Shown one piece after another: positions 1 to 10,755 of a stretch of 64,000 nucleotides of DNA; positions within the stretch are counted from its first letter, which is position 1; each line of letters opens with the position of its first letter. The notes beneath the pieces are model-generated. The model ran no database searches and was not told where the DNA came from. It saw nothing but the letters and a program-made list of their open reading frames with translations. Made by a program: the position numbers and the translations under genes. Source of the DNA: Fomitopsis serialis (Eukaryota; Basidiomycota; Agaricomycetes; Polyporales; Fomitopsidaceae); NCBI RefSeq assembly GCF_022376445.1, contig NW_025955024.1, forward strand, positions 159,341-223,340, in the 5' to 3' direction.

Positions 1-835
1 GACGTGGGCACTTGGTGTTAGTGCACGTCTTCTGCGACGACGTCGGCTTCCCGGGCTTTGAATAGGCTGCGAGAGCGATGGCAGACGAGGACGCCTTGCT
101 GTCGGAGAGGAGTCGTTGCTCAAGATCGAGGCGAGCAGCGATGTCGATGGACGTGTAAGGGATGCCCGAAGTGGCCGAAGCCGTGAGCGACGAACCAACC
201 TGCGACTGCAGATGGGTGAGGTAGCCGTTCATGGAATTGAGCATGCCGATGGTCATGAAGACCTCGAGGTTCGGGATGCCGATGTGGAAGATACGTTCGG
301 CCAGTTCTTGGAGGCGTGTAGTCGTCTCCGAGAAGTGTTCTTCGGCAGTGTAACGACAGGCAAGGAAATCCTGAAGAAGGCGGACCTGAGCGTATGCGCC
401 AGGCTGCTTCTCGTGTCGAGCGCAGAGAGCGACCCAGAGAGCGCGTGCGTCCGTGAACCCAGCGATGAAGCGTTGCTCCTCTTTCACCGCCTTCGAGCTG
501 AGCAAGGCGATGATCACCTGCTCGTTGCGTCGGAAGTTCACGACGGAGCTGGGGTCGTCGTCGACAGAGGGAGCGATCTCCTCACCGGATAGGTACCCCC
601 AGGCGAAGCAAATCTTGAGAGAGTTCGCGATGTACGTCTTCCAATCGTACCAGTTGTCCTTCTTGCGGTCGAGGATGACTCCGCCGCTGAGCAGGGACGA
701 CGGGACGTGGAGGAGCGAGATCTTCTCTCTGGAGGTCGCCTTGAGATCCATCTTTATCGCCGGAGATAGTTCCGATTGCTTCCTTGGCGTTTTGGGTACC
801 GATACCCTGGGACTCGAAGTCGGGGTGATCGTCAT
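1..835 (-). CDS. Copia-type retrotransposon gag polyprotein, partial
   Basis: Reading the minus strand from an ATG at 835 gives an uninterrupted frame of 278 codons that runs off the left edge. The product has a disordered Thr/Ser/Pro N-terminus, then NWYDWKTYIANSL, a helical stretch with NEQVIIALLSSKAVKEEQ, LWVALCARHEKQ and LLQDFLACRY, and FMTIGMLNSM. This is the order seen in the UBN2 gag domain of fungal LTR/Copia elements, which packages element RNA into virus-like particles. An in-frame stop lies just upstream of the ATG, supporting this start. The zinc knuckle and the protease/integrase part would lie left of the window. The frame is intact, so the element may be young. Family call confident, element completeness unknown. 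Confidence 0.8.
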   Translation of the reverse strand, partial: MTITPTSSPRVSVPKTPRKQSELSPAIKMDLKATSREKISLLHVPSSLLSGGVILDRKKDNWYDWKTYIANSLKICFAWGYLSGEEIAPSVDDDPSSVVNFRRNEQVIIALLSSKAVKEEQRFIAGFTDARALWVALCARHEKQPGAYAQVRLLQDFLACRYTAEEHFSETTTRLQELAERIFHIGIPNLEVFMTIGMLNSMNGYLTHLQSQVGSSLTASATSGIPYTSIDIAARLDLEQRLLSDSKASSSAIALAAYSKPGKPTSSQKTCTNTKCPR

Positions 836-987
836 TGGCCGGTAGAGTGACTATATGCGGGGTAAAGGCGGGGTTAGCACACGTTGATGGGTGCCTCGAG
901 GTTGTTCCGGGTCTGAAAAGCCGAAACGAAGTCTCAGGTAAGCGGGCGGGATCAAAATTACCGCCCGGGGCTCATAACCTGTAGAGA

Positions 988-1135
988 CTAGACGATACGG
1001 TCAGACGCTCAGTCTCGAACAACTCGACTAAGATTGATCTACCTAGACGATACGGTCAGACGCTTCGTAGGTAGTCAGTATCAGTGCTACAGTATAGTGA
1101 TGTGGATTCTTACCTCAGTCTCGAACAACTCGACT
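988..1135. repeat. two interleaved direct repeats next to gag, LTR-like
   Basis: A 22-bp unit (CTAGACGATACGGTCAGACG plus CT) occurs at 988-1009 and again at 1043-1064. A 20-bp unit (CAGTCTCGAACAACTCGACT) occurs at 1010-1029 and 1116-1135. The copies are exact. They sit between the gag start codon and the truncated KDZ-associated gene, where the 5' leader or an LTR end would be expected. No full LTR pair can be seen because the element leaves the window. The 836-987 stretch shows no gene. Confidence 0.6.
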
Positions 1136-1138
1136 GAG

Positions 1139-3739
1139 GAAAGAGAAGGGGAGAGGACGAGACGGACGAACCACCCCCGGCGGTATGTCACGTGCCCGGT
1201 GGCGGAGATCGAGATCGCGGGGCGAACTCAACAAGTCATTGTTGCAGTTACCAGCTCACCGGGTGCATCCCAAGTCCATGTCACTGATGCAAGAAGCAGA
1301 TCGACGCACACCAACCCCGTCATTGTCTTTGATGCCACAACGCAAGAGGAGGCTGCCCTTCGCATCTACGCAAATGCAGAGGCGTCAGACAATCCCGTGT
1401 CCAGTGAGGTCGCGTCGCACATAGGCGGGCAGGGGAATCTTCTCTGTCGGAAGTGTGATGCTGGCGGGACTGACAGAGAAAAGGAAAGTAATGATGGATT
1501 CGAAAAGCTTTTCTCCGTGCGTCATTTATCTCGGTTTTGCTGGGAATACACTTTGTGTCAGAGGTTGATTCGCATGATGTGCTATAGCCCGGCAACTTAC
1601 GGAACAAGGATGCGATCATAGAGCAACTCATACACCAGATATTTGAGGCCTGTTCTGGAGTCGCAAAACGTGTTCAGACATCGCAGACGGAGACTGGAGT
1701 CAAGGACACTTACACGCAATACTTCATTGAGAAGATCATTGACGAAGCCCGCACCCTTCGGGATATGCAACCTGAGATGACTCTCGATGAAGTCCAGCAG
1801 TTCCTATGGGCGAAGCATGAGCCGAACATGAAGGAGATGCTCAGTCCGTTTCTCACCCTGGAAGGTCGGTCTGATAGAGTTCACGTCATGTGCGCTTCAA
1901 AGTCACTGACTGCGAGGTCGTAGGTTTCGACCCGTCGCAGGATACCCCTATCGAGCTTCTACACACAATCCTGCTTGGTCTAGTCAAATACGCCTGGCAT
2001 CCGACGCACACGAAGTGGAACACCAAACAGAAACAGACATATGCTTTACGCCTCCAGGCAACAAACCGGGATGGTTTGTCCGTCCACCCTATTCGCGCTA
2101 ACTATGTCATGCAGTACGCAAACTCCTTGATTGGTCGCCAGCTGAAGACAATCATCCAGACCGCTGTCTTCCATGTCCATGACCTCGTAGATCCAACAGA
2201 ATTTCAGCTATGGAAGGTCGTCGGAGAACTCGCTGTGCTTTGTGGTTTACGGAGATATCAGAGACGAACCTCGAGCAATATCTGGTATGTAATACTTCTC
2301 CGTATGTCGCATTTCTGCTGCTATGACTGATCAGTCTGTATCAGGCTGATGTGCAGGTTGCGATTGCCAACGTCCTCGACGTCTTTGCAGGAATGGACCC
2401 GAGCAAACTGTTAGAGAAGATCAAGTTACATCTACTCAATCACATTTGCAAGGATATCCGTCGATTTGGTCCTCTGCTGAACGAGATGACAGAGTCCTTC
2501 GAGTGCTTCAACGCCATCTTCCGTGCGTGTTCTGTTCTATCAAACCATCTCGCTCCAAGCCGTGATATCGCGAACCAATTTGGCGACCTCGAGGGCTTCA
2601 AGCACCGCTTGACTGGTGGGTGGTGGGCCGACGATGAAGGCGGATGGATCCGTGCTGGGACTGGAGTACGGGACTTCATGCAGACGCGCCCCATGCTCCA
2701 GACACTACTCGGGTGGTCTGATCCTGAGGGGCTCGCACCAGGTACGTTGATTCTAAGCTGTGATTATGTCATTGAGTCGGGTTCGACAGCTGCGCTCATA
2801 CTCTATCACAGGCACTATCAAGCTCGCGCCTCTTCCTGCTGGTTGTCGCCACCGCCCGGAAGTCAACCTCCTCGAGACTGACGCCGCGCATGCGTTGAAT
2901 CTCGGAACGTATGAAGACACAACTCGCTGGCTTCGTTGCACATCTGCCGTCTCACAGAGCAGTGACGAATGCTTCCTACAGTCGTGGATATATGCTGACT
3001 CCCCAATCGATGTACGTGTTATGTCATTTTGCGATCATGGTCCTTATCCGAGATGATCATCAGGGACAACCAATAACTGGGCGCATTGCTGGCATCTTCG
3101 CGCGTGGTATGCCGAACGCCGAGGAAGCAATTGCTGTCCTTGACGTATACCATGTCTCGTCTCAGCGTCATGATGTCTATGGCATGCCTGTCCTAATCCG
3201 GCGGCAAGGAGAGGCTCAATCGGTGATTGTACTCGTCAAGGTGTGTCACCATATCTGTCGCTCTAACACTATAGAGACTGCATAGTACTCATAACTCGAC
3301 GTAGAACCTCAAGTTCAAGTACAACGTTCAGCACGACTGCGCAAATGGGAGATGTTCTCCCAGTGGCGCACGGCCGCGTATGCAAGAACGACGGGCCACA
3401 ACAATCATGGAAGACTTCATTGAACACGGTGAACTCGATCATTGGATCATCAACACCCTCAGCTTCCATAATGCGCACTTGATACGGGACATGTTACCGC
3501 GCTCGCTCTGGGCGCCCATTGCACTCCACGAAGACCGAGAGGTCAAGCATATCGAATTTGCGACAGCCTTACGAGAGCAACGACACACGAAACGCGCAGC
3601 GCAGAAAGCGAAGGCTGAAGCGAAGAAAGCAGCAAACCAAGCCGAGCGTGATAATGGGATGGCAAACGGCGAGCCGAGTCGTCCGAGAAAACGCAAGCGA
3701 CAGTCCGGGGTTGATATAGGAATGGACATAGATACTTGA
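1139..3739 (+). CDS. KDZ-transposon-associated large protein, 5'-truncated, one frameshift
   Basis: Exons join cleanly at introns 1517-1587, 1865-1923, 2285-2344, 2742-2811, 3012-3063 and 3241-3304. The joined protein carries family hallmarks in order: a DNP..E..SHIGG.GN.LCRKC block (about 1400-1470), [61 protein letters not shown] and [16 protein letters not shown], and a basic Lys/Ala-rich tail. This is the basidiomycete protein family found beside Kyakuja-Dileera-Zisupton (KDZ) transposases; its biochemical role is not known to me. The N-terminal half normally present is missing and the reading frame fades into the LTR-like repeats near 1135, so the 5' end given here is only the open-frame limit. 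A single missing T at 2239-2242 (CTTTG where CTTTTG restores A-V-L-L-W-F) breaks the frame. Either a relic or a copy with a read error. Confidence 0.65.
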
Positions 3740-4675
3740 CTGATATCACTACGCTTACGTGCATGTAGTCTACACCGGGATTCAATGATAACCTGCAAGG
3801 TGTTTGCGTCACGGTATCGGGCTGTTTCGCACCCAGTTCACCTTCGAGCTGCAGGCACTAGCATATGCCTGGATAAAGCAAGGTCAGTAGCTGGCTCTGA
3901 GGAGAATTTTCGAACGGCTGAGATCCGCATCGCTACATAGTCAGAATGTATTCCTCATATGGGTACTGGCTCGATTAACTGCTGTCAGGCGTCCGATCCT
4001 CAAGCTCACGGAGACATGTTTCCCGGCTGGCATCCATATAGCAGCACAGCCGGTCACTATATTTCCAAAAACGGTATCTACAACGTGACGGCTGTGCTGT
4101 CTCCGCCCGACAGTCTACGTGGCCCTGGGCTGTCATCACGATATTTTGACTACGTATGGGAAATTTGGCGGTGTAGCCTTCAGTCCCAATGGGACTTGCA
4201 TCCAATTCGTGGCTAGGTAGAGCTCACAGCAGACGGATGCACCGACATGTTGCACAAACGCAGCGGCAGCCACTTCTGCGACACGCATCGTGCGCGAGGT
4301 GCTGCTGGGCCAGTACCGTTACGGCGCAGAGATGCAATCCGACTCAGAAGCCTGATGCCCTGAGAACAGGCCATTTTTTCGAAGTCAAACCTGCAGCAAT
4401 GTTGCGTGGTGCCTACCAGTATACGGAAGGTCAACGCACATCGAATGTCACAACTTGGGATGAACCTACCACTCTCTTTGCATGACAAGCAAGTCTATCT
4501 GGAATATCACAGGTCGTTAGTTACCTGCCGATCTGCGGAGGTTCGCGCCAATCGCTTCGTGTAGTTGAAGGTCGCTTTCTAGTGTATCCTCGCGAGAGGC
4601 TTGCATCATCAGCAGCCAAGGTGGCAGCTGGATAGTCGAGTCGAATGAGTATAAATATCCCTAGTCCGTCAGGCA
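3740..4675. other. intergenic, no gene recognised
   Basis: Holds the 3' flank of the KDZ-associated gene and the 3' flank of RET3. Short open frames exist but none resembles a known family or splices into a sensible protein. The only structure seen is the inverted repeat at 4042-4099. Confidence 0.5.
4042..4099. repeat. imperfect inverted repeat / stem-loop
   Basis: CAGCACAGCCGGTCAC at 4042-4057 is the reverse complement of GTGACGGCTGTGCTG at 4085-4099 except for one extra G, giving a 15-bp stem with a one-base bulge and a 27-nt loop. It lies about 300 bp downstream of the KDZ-associated gene. No function can be assigned. Confidence 0.6.
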
Positions 4676-5347
4676 TTACAGCGTCGCTATCCTCTGCTGC
4701 ATCTTCTCCTTCACCGTCATGTACGCGTTCATGATCGTCTGCTCGTTGATCACGATGTCCGTGCTGTCCGCCTTTGGCCGGCTTACGCGCGACGCGATGG
4801 CGGCGGAGTCGGTCTCGACAATGACGCTGGGACGCGACGCACGTCATTGCATCGAACGAGAAACTAGGGCGAAGCAGGACGCACCCGTCGTCAATCGTCT
4901 CGTCTAGACAGAGCAGGACAAGGTCGAGGTTCTCCAGCACTCCCCGCTTCTCGACCTGGTTCCGCAGGAGCATGTACACCGCGTCCGAGAACGCGACCAG
5001 TGCCGAGTGGAGCATAAGCTCGTTCTCGGCGGGGTCGCTGATGAGGTAGAAGATGAGGTCGAGCGAGTGCTTGTACACTGCGAGATGTGAGTCGTAGAGG
5101 ATGATGTCGCCTACGCGCAGCGCAGTCAGCAGGGCATCTTACGGACATCGAGATCTAACGACATACCTCCCGCCTTCTTCGTTTTCTGCCAGAGCCCCTT
5201 CTCAAATGCTCGCTGCTCCTTCAACGTACGGAGCTTTTGTGACTCGCCCTGCGGGTGGTTCTTTGGGTGGTAGTACTTTGCGAGGACGCGGTGTCCGTCC
5301 GTGTCCATGATGATGAAGGCAGAGACGGTGTATAATGTCAAATTCAT
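4676..5347 (-). CDS. RET3: coatomer (COPI) subunit zeta
   Basis: Exons 5167-5347, 4885-5110 and 4676-4826 (introns 5111-5166 and 4827-4884) give 185 residues, close to the usual size. The protein opens MNLTLYTVSAFIIMDTDGHR and continues VLAKYYHP, FEKGLWQKTKKAG, GDIILYDSHLAVYK, LDLIFYLISDPAENELML and LDLVLLCLDETIDDGVIVE, ending with a helix rich in Lys/Gln. This is the longin-like fold of the zeta subunit, part of the F-subcomplex of the COPI coat that retrieves proteins from Golgi to ER. The first ATG of the open frame fits the family start. All family blocks are intact and no frameshift is needed. It is divergent from the methyltransferase gene starting at 5495. Confidence 0.93.
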
Positions 5348-5494
5348 CGTGAGTTCTCCGCTGAGACGTTTCCTTGAGTAACTGCAATATTTGGAATGAA
5401 TTGAGAACGCTATGAAGCAGAGTCTCAGAGTAAGTCGGTGGTGGCAGCGGACAAGAGCGGGCAGTGGACACGACCGGGCGCTTGACACTGGTTC
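5348..5494. promoter_or_regulatory. 147-bp divergent promoter shared by RET3 and the methyltransferase gene
   Basis: The two start codons (5347 on minus, 5495 on plus) are 147 bp apart with nothing coding between them, so one short region must drive both genes. No clear TATA box was found. The role is inferred from position only. Confidence 0.5.
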
Positions 5495-6808
5495 ATGCTC
5501 GACCACATCATCCACACTCTTTCCTCCGACGCATTTCTTGCTTGTCTTATCCCTGCTCTGCTGTTCTTATCCAGTCTGTGCTTCACTGGGTTCTCATCAT
5601 TCTCGGATTTACGCCGGAATGTCACAGAAATCGTCACCGGGCGTCGACGAACGACATTCGGGCACTTCTCCGTCGAACGGGCTGCGCTATCCTACCAACA
5701 TTATGGAAAGCTGTCGCGCGGTGAACTTGCAACGATGCGAGCGTCGTATGCCAAGATAGGACGCGCGCACAAACACATAGGATACGACCTAGGATACCCC
5801 GCCAAGCTCAACCGACTGCAAGAGGCCATAACGGTGAATACTAGGGTCACGGAAAGCATTGCGCAGCTTGCGAAGGAACAGTTCTCGGACAGACTGTCGC
5901 GCGTGGACTGGCAAGGTCATGATGCGCATGGCGACATCTCTCGAATACGAGAGTCGCTGAAGCATTTCGTACGCGATTGGAGCGAAGAAGGCCGGGGCGA
6001 GCGAGCGAGGATATTCGGACCAATTCTGGACGTTTTACAGGAAGCCAAATCTGCAGCTCGTCAGGAAATGAGAGTGCTAGTTCCTGGGTCGGGGCTGGGT
6101 AGACTTGCTTGGGAGATATCGCAGATGGGTGAGATCCCGATACTTGTTACGGTGTCTACGAAAGTGACTGTTGTGATGCATGTATCAGAGTGCTGATAGA
6201 TGAATTCATGCGCAGGCTACGTTGTCACCGCGAATGAGCTTTCATTCTTCATGAACCTCGCGTTCCGCTTCCTGCTCTCTGAGACAACCACTCAGCACGT
6301 GAACCAACACACCCTACAGCCATACGCCAGTTGGTTCTCACATCAACGCAGTGTCGACACGCTCTTCCGAGATGTTGCGTTCCCAGATGCTCTACCGCGA
6401 CTGTCCAAGAACCTAGAGCTCGCGGAATGCGACTTCCTCCGCCTCGATCGGCCTGCAGCGCCACCCATCGGTAGCTCACCTGGCTACGACTTCGTTGTCA
6501 CGCTGTTCTTCATTGACACCTCGCTGAACATCATCGAGACGCTAGAGCACATCCATCGGCTACTCAAGCCAGGCGGGACGTGGATCAACCTCGGACCGCT
6601 CCTCTGGACTGGTGGAGGGCAAGCCACACTGGAGCTGAGCCTGGAGGAGGTGCTGAGACTCGCAAACACGATAGGCTTCGACGTAGCCTCGGACGCGGAC
6701 GGCCCACGACGCAGCCGCACGATCGAGTGCGAATACACAGCAGACCGCGAGGCAATGATGCGATGGCTGTACCAGGCGGAGTTCTGGGTCGCAACCAAGA
6801 TGCGATAA
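5495..6808 (+). CDS. carnosine N-methyltransferase-like (UPF0586/N2227 family)
   Basis: Two exons, 5495-6128 and 6216-6808 (intron 6129-6215), give 408 residues. After an N-terminal hydrophobic stretch (about residues 13-34) come the family's N-terminal helices, then the SAM-binding motif VLVPGSGLGRLAWEIS, the conserved NELSFFMNLAF after the intron, SWFSHQR and a late LLKPGGTWINLGPLLW. These are hallmarks of the carnosine N-methyltransferase family (animal CARNMT1, yeast YNL092W), which methylates a histidine-containing dipeptide using SAM. The substrate in fungi is not settled. The hydrophobic N-terminus is unusual; either a membrane anchor or a start codon chosen too far upstream. Divergent from RET3. 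Confidence 0.88.
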
Positions 6809-7023
6809 GAGGTGACTGTTCTTTGTGTGGACTGCATGGCCTTGTGGCTGATTGTTGCATAGCTGAGGTCCGAGCGGCGAAGACAAGACTCGTCAGTGGC
6901 ACAGGGCACGTGAGCGTTACATTGTGTGGGCCCAAGCGTATAAGGCTACGCTTTAGCCCCTCTCTACTGTCGACCCGCTATCTAAAGACTGCCGCAGACC
7001 TGTAACGTAGAGCCTCCCCAGCC

Positions 7024-7833
7024 ATGTTCGCCACTTACTACTCCCACTCTATGCTGCCCGTCAACGACCCGCCCGCTGAGGCGTTGTTCTCCGGCTACGC
7101 CACACCCGACGGAGTGCACAACGAACGTCTGTCGATCAAGATACCATCGAGGCAAACACTAGTGCAAGCGCGCCCGAAGATCGGATTGCGTAGGTCCACG
7201 TTTACGCCTTCGCCCGAGCAGACGATGGAGGACATGCCGGCGCAGCGCGTTGAGCCGGAGAGCCCGCCTCCTGCGCCGACAGCCAGTGCACCCGCGTCGC
7301 CAAATCGTGTATATGGCCGCCCTCGTCGTCCGGGGGCGTCTCCCCGTCAGGGCCGACGGTCGGGTCCAGGTTCCCCAAGTGCTAAGTCTGGTTCATCGAT
7401 GGTGAAGCGTGTGGAAGTGTTCGAGAGCATAACATGTATGCCGCAGCTCGTTGCAACGAGCTTTGAGGTACGCATCCGATTCACGACGATTTTGACTCGA
7501 CCCTTACAATCAGGGTGTCGTAGGAACTCCGTCTGGAATGCTATCGACTCGGTTTTGTTACGACCGGGCATGCACCGATGCCTGTGACGCCCGAGTCGGC
7601 GCAATGGGACACTATCCCGCCGTTCTACTCCCCGTTCTCGCAAGAGGCCTTGGACTCTGGTTTCGTACCAGAGCAAACAGATGTCACGATGACTGATGAG
7701 GTCAGTGGCTGTCCTCCAGCAAGTTTCGTCAGGGCTCACTTGTGTATCAACTCTGCAGTCAACTGGTCCGTGGACATTCACTTTCGGTGTGCCAGACACT
7801 AGCTCAGAAATCGGTGCGAACATGGAGTTCTAG
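7024..7833 (+). CDS. uncharacterised Pro/Ser-rich fungal protein
   Basis: Exons 7024-7467, 7524-7700 and 7759-7833 (introns 7468-7523 GTACGC..TAG and 7701-7758 GTCAGT..CAG) give 231 residues. The first half is disordered and rich in Pro, Ser and Arg with a basic patch around RRPGASPRQGRRSGPGSPS. A more ordered stretch follows (MVKRVEVFES.. MPQLVATSFEELRLECYRLG) and a C-terminus with PWTFTFG. Both splice joints keep the frame open and in phase, the main support for the model. I do not recognise the family. No signal peptide or membrane segment is visible. Confidence 0.6.
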
Positions 7834-8710
7834 CTATTTTGGTGCGTTTCGCGCTTCATTGGTTGGTGTTGCCGGACGTCGTGGCCCGGGGCACTATGGT
7901 CTGTAGCTGGTTATGATATATAATTTTCTTGTTCGATCTCATTGCGTGAACTGAAATGGCGGTTCGATGCCGTTGTTGTCACAGCGAGGGCAACTCGTTG
8001 TCAGTTGTGATTTATGTCACTCGCACTGCTTGCTATTGGTAACCCTCACCGTGCACACGCAGCGATGATTTCGTGGGGCACTCGCCATTCCTGTGTTCCT
8101 GTGCAAGGTACCCTTCTTCAGAGCCCAAGCGTGGCATGAACAGTTCGAGAAGTCCCCATTGACATGCTTCATTCCTGCGGGCTGTGGTCGTGCATAGTAG
8201 AATGCGCTAAGCTATTTGGTAGTCTAAGATGGGGAACATGGATGTGGTCGCTAATAAGTGATCGCATCGCAGTCACATCGGCTGATCATGCACCTCTTTC
8301 GTGCTCTCTGCGGCTTGTTCCCTTTCCTGAGCTGATGCACGGATGCCGGTTTGCTCTCTGGTATGTGCGTTTGTCAAACCTTGTCGTTACTTTCTGTCTT
8401 TGTCAGTAGGTTGCGCTCGCCGTGACCTGCGCTTCCACACAAGTTTGCGCTCATCCAGCCTCAGCGCGCGTGTACGAGGTGTTGGGCCATTTTGGCCAAA
8501 CCTCCCGCGTTCGACGCGCGCCGAACGTCAGGGGATGTGTAGCACAAGAAGTAATATTGAGGACATGTTGACTCGGTCTCCCCCATCCCTCCACATTCAA
8601 TGCTGCGTCGATGACTCGGAAAATATTGCAGCATCATTGCAGTGTACTGATGCAGCAACGACAGCAAAGCCTGGAGCTTGAGGCAAAAGAGGAAGACAAC
8701 CTTAGCCTAA
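7834..8710. other. intergenic, nothing recognised
   Basis: About 0.9 kb between the orphan gene and the tRNA. Short frames only; no family motif, repeat or clear promoter element was seen. Confidence 0.5.
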
Positions 8711-8817
8711 GGTGCTACCAGGGCTCGAACCTGGGTTCCGGGAAATTTATCTGCCTGGTTCGAGCCCTGGCACATTGACATCAAAATCCCGAGTGATAAC
8801 CACTACACTATAGCACC
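8711..8817 (-). tRNA. tRNA-Gln(UUG) with a 36-nt intron
   Basis: On the minus strand, 5' half 8817-8781 starts GGTGCTA and carries D-arm GTGTAGTGGTTATCAC and anticodon stem CGGGA with loop TTTTGA, reading anticodon TTG. The 3' half 8744-8711 gives T then TCCCG, a 4-nt variable loop, T-arm CCAGG-TTCGAGC-CCTGG and acceptor TAGCACC, which pairs fully with GGTGCTA. The intervening 8745-8780 is placed after position 37, the canonical site of nuclear tRNA introns. The A box (GTGTAGTGG) and B box (GGTTCGAGCCC, one change from consensus) are present. The variable loop is one nucleotide short. The intron contains an inverted copy of the T-arm (see separate entry), which may compete with normal folding. 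Confidence 0.85.
8718..8770. repeat. T-arm inverted repeat inside the tRNA-Gln locus
   Basis: The T-arm 8718-8734 and the intron segment 8754-8770 are reverse complements over 16 of 17 positions, separated by 19 nt that include the 3' anticodon stem. The copy lies wholly within the tRNA intron. A precursor RNA could pair intron with T-arm. Confidence 0.8.
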
Positions 8818-8918
8818 GATATTACGATTTGTTTATGAGGACACATCAGCCTGTTCTCGCTCCGAGAACTCTTCACTGCAATTGATCGCGGGCAACTTGA
8901 CTTGACTTGACTCGAACC

Positions 8919-9478
8919 ATGCCCCGCTTCAAACTTGTCTTCTTCGTGCCCGTAGCGTCTACACAGCACGTCCTCGGACGCCTCTTTGAACGATTCCCGC
9001 GGAACGTCGGGCGGATCGGCGCGTACGGCGGGTGCGCATTCGTCAGTCGGGGCACCGGTCGGTAGCCGCATCATCTACACAGCAGGTCTCGAAGGACGCT
9101 GAATGACCTGTTCGATGCTTGACCGATAACCACTATACGAAAACGGACGACGAACCCCCGCCGTGGCTTCTCTCCTATCAGGGCAATTCACACCGCTCGA
9201 CGGCGCGCACCCGGCGATCGGGGAGGTAGGCAGGCCGGAGCGGGTGGAGGAGGACCGCGTCGAGGTGGTCGTGCAAGCCGACTCCGAGGCGGATCTGTCA
9301 GATGCAGGTCTGCGGGAGGGGCAGCGCGTTGAGCTGCGGCGTGTGCTGGAGGAGCTCGAGAAGGTGCGTGCGGACTCTATAACTGCGCATGGTTGTTGAG
9401 CTGACGACGGTCATCCTGGAACAGGTACATCCGTATGAGGAAGTCGCGTACGATGTGTATAGGTTGGAAGACTTCTGA
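8919..9478 (+). CDS. NIF3-like (NGG1p-interacting factor 3-like) small protein
   Basis: Exons 8919-9057, 9182-9363 and 9425-9478 (introns 9058-9181 and 9364-9424) give 124 residues. The sequence starts MPRFKLVFFVPVASTQHVL, then IGAYGGCAFVSRGTGQFTPL, AHPAIGEVGRPERVEEDRVE, and ends VHPYEEVAYDVYRLEDF. This is the small CutA-like module found alone in fungi or as the insert domain of bacterial YqfO/NIF3 proteins; HPYEE.A.DV is its signature. Its biochemical role is unclear; a metal-related function is often suggested. The first intron, 124 nt, is longer than its neighbours. The 5' leader carries a TTGAC pentamer repeated three times just before the start. Adjacent to the tRNA on the opposite strand. 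Confidence 0.85.
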
Positions 9479-10755
9479 ATCTGCCCATTCGGGGGAAGGC
9501 AAAGCTGTCTGCGGGGGTCTGCCCACCCCCGATAGCACTGTCTGCGAAACGCGCTGCGATTCATACATTCTCGAATGCATGATGATCAAGTCCACATTCA
9601 ATTAATCGCCACAAGCAAACCAGTGACGTGCTAAGCAGTCTCGACTGCAGGCTCGATAGGAAGCTCTACGTGTGTAGATCACGGGTGCACAACTCCTGAC
9701 GCGTCCTTCGACTCCCCGTGCCCGACGAGCTTATTCGACACCTCGGGGATTGCCCTGAAAAGGATGCCTCGTATGTGGGACTGCGAACCACGCCGCGGCA
9801 CCCCCGTCGCACTGTGTCCAGTACGTCCAGTCTTCTGACACTTGACATGTGACATGCTTGACAGGTGCGCTCGTGAAAGCCGAGCTGTGAAGGCGCGACG
9901 CCGCCGGCCACAGCGATGTATGACTCTACAGGCGATATCGTAGGTATCGACCAAACGCGTTGCGTACGGGCAGATAGCCGCTTGCGATCACGATTCGGAC
10001 GTTGTGGCAATCCGGTGGCATGCGCCGCGATCGAGAGACCGCTCGTGCGGACGGCCGTACGACAGACCGGTGGCTCAGTCACATCAGCAGGGTTCGGCTT
10101 CCTGATAGGCATCCCAGAGAATGCTATGGAGTAACAGGTCAGAACCTCTCGGGTTCGGAACTTGGGGTGGAAGTTGGGACGCAGCACTCGCGCTCGAATG
10201 AATACGCGACGAGCGCTGCCAGTGCCGGTGCCTCCGCCCAGGTCAGGCGCGTGCTCGTACTTGAACTTGACGGACCGATGTTCAATACAATCCTCGGCGG
10301 TTCATTCTCAGCAGACGGTGCATGATTGCTGCTTCTCGCGGCGTGCTGCCTCTCGTGATTGAAGAGACAGCAACATCATGACGGGTGTGTGATTTGATCG
10401 CTATTCCTCGTGGTACACAGTATCTGTACAGTACAATCCAGGCAGTCCTACACTTGTTTCCAGGTCGATGCTATAAATAACCCCATTGATACAGCTGGTG
10501 GCGGGAGGCGGACGGTGGCGAGAGCGTAACGGTATGTCGTGTCTGAGTGGCGGCGGAACGTCGAAGTCAAGGCGATGAGGGGGACAGGGGCGGTGGATGG
10601 GGAGTGCGGGCGCTGCGCCTGGAGTCAGTCCGCTCGGGCGCGGAGAACATACACAGGGGCGTTCGGGCGGTCCGACACGTTCGGTGTGGTACTCAGCTGC
10701 GACCCGGACCATAAGCCTGTGCGCGGGATGCAGCAAATCACAGCCCACTCACCAC
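9479..10755. other. intergenic, nothing recognised
   Basis: Roughly 1.3 kb. Open frames up to about 170 codons exist on the minus strand but lack ordered family motifs and sensible splice joints; they look like chance frames in GC-rich DNA. Confidence 0.45.

Noticed and set aside
8163..8681. Plus-strand frames before the tRNA
   Set aside because: Hydrophobic or Ser-rich stretches without family motifs; several start at non-ATG codons.
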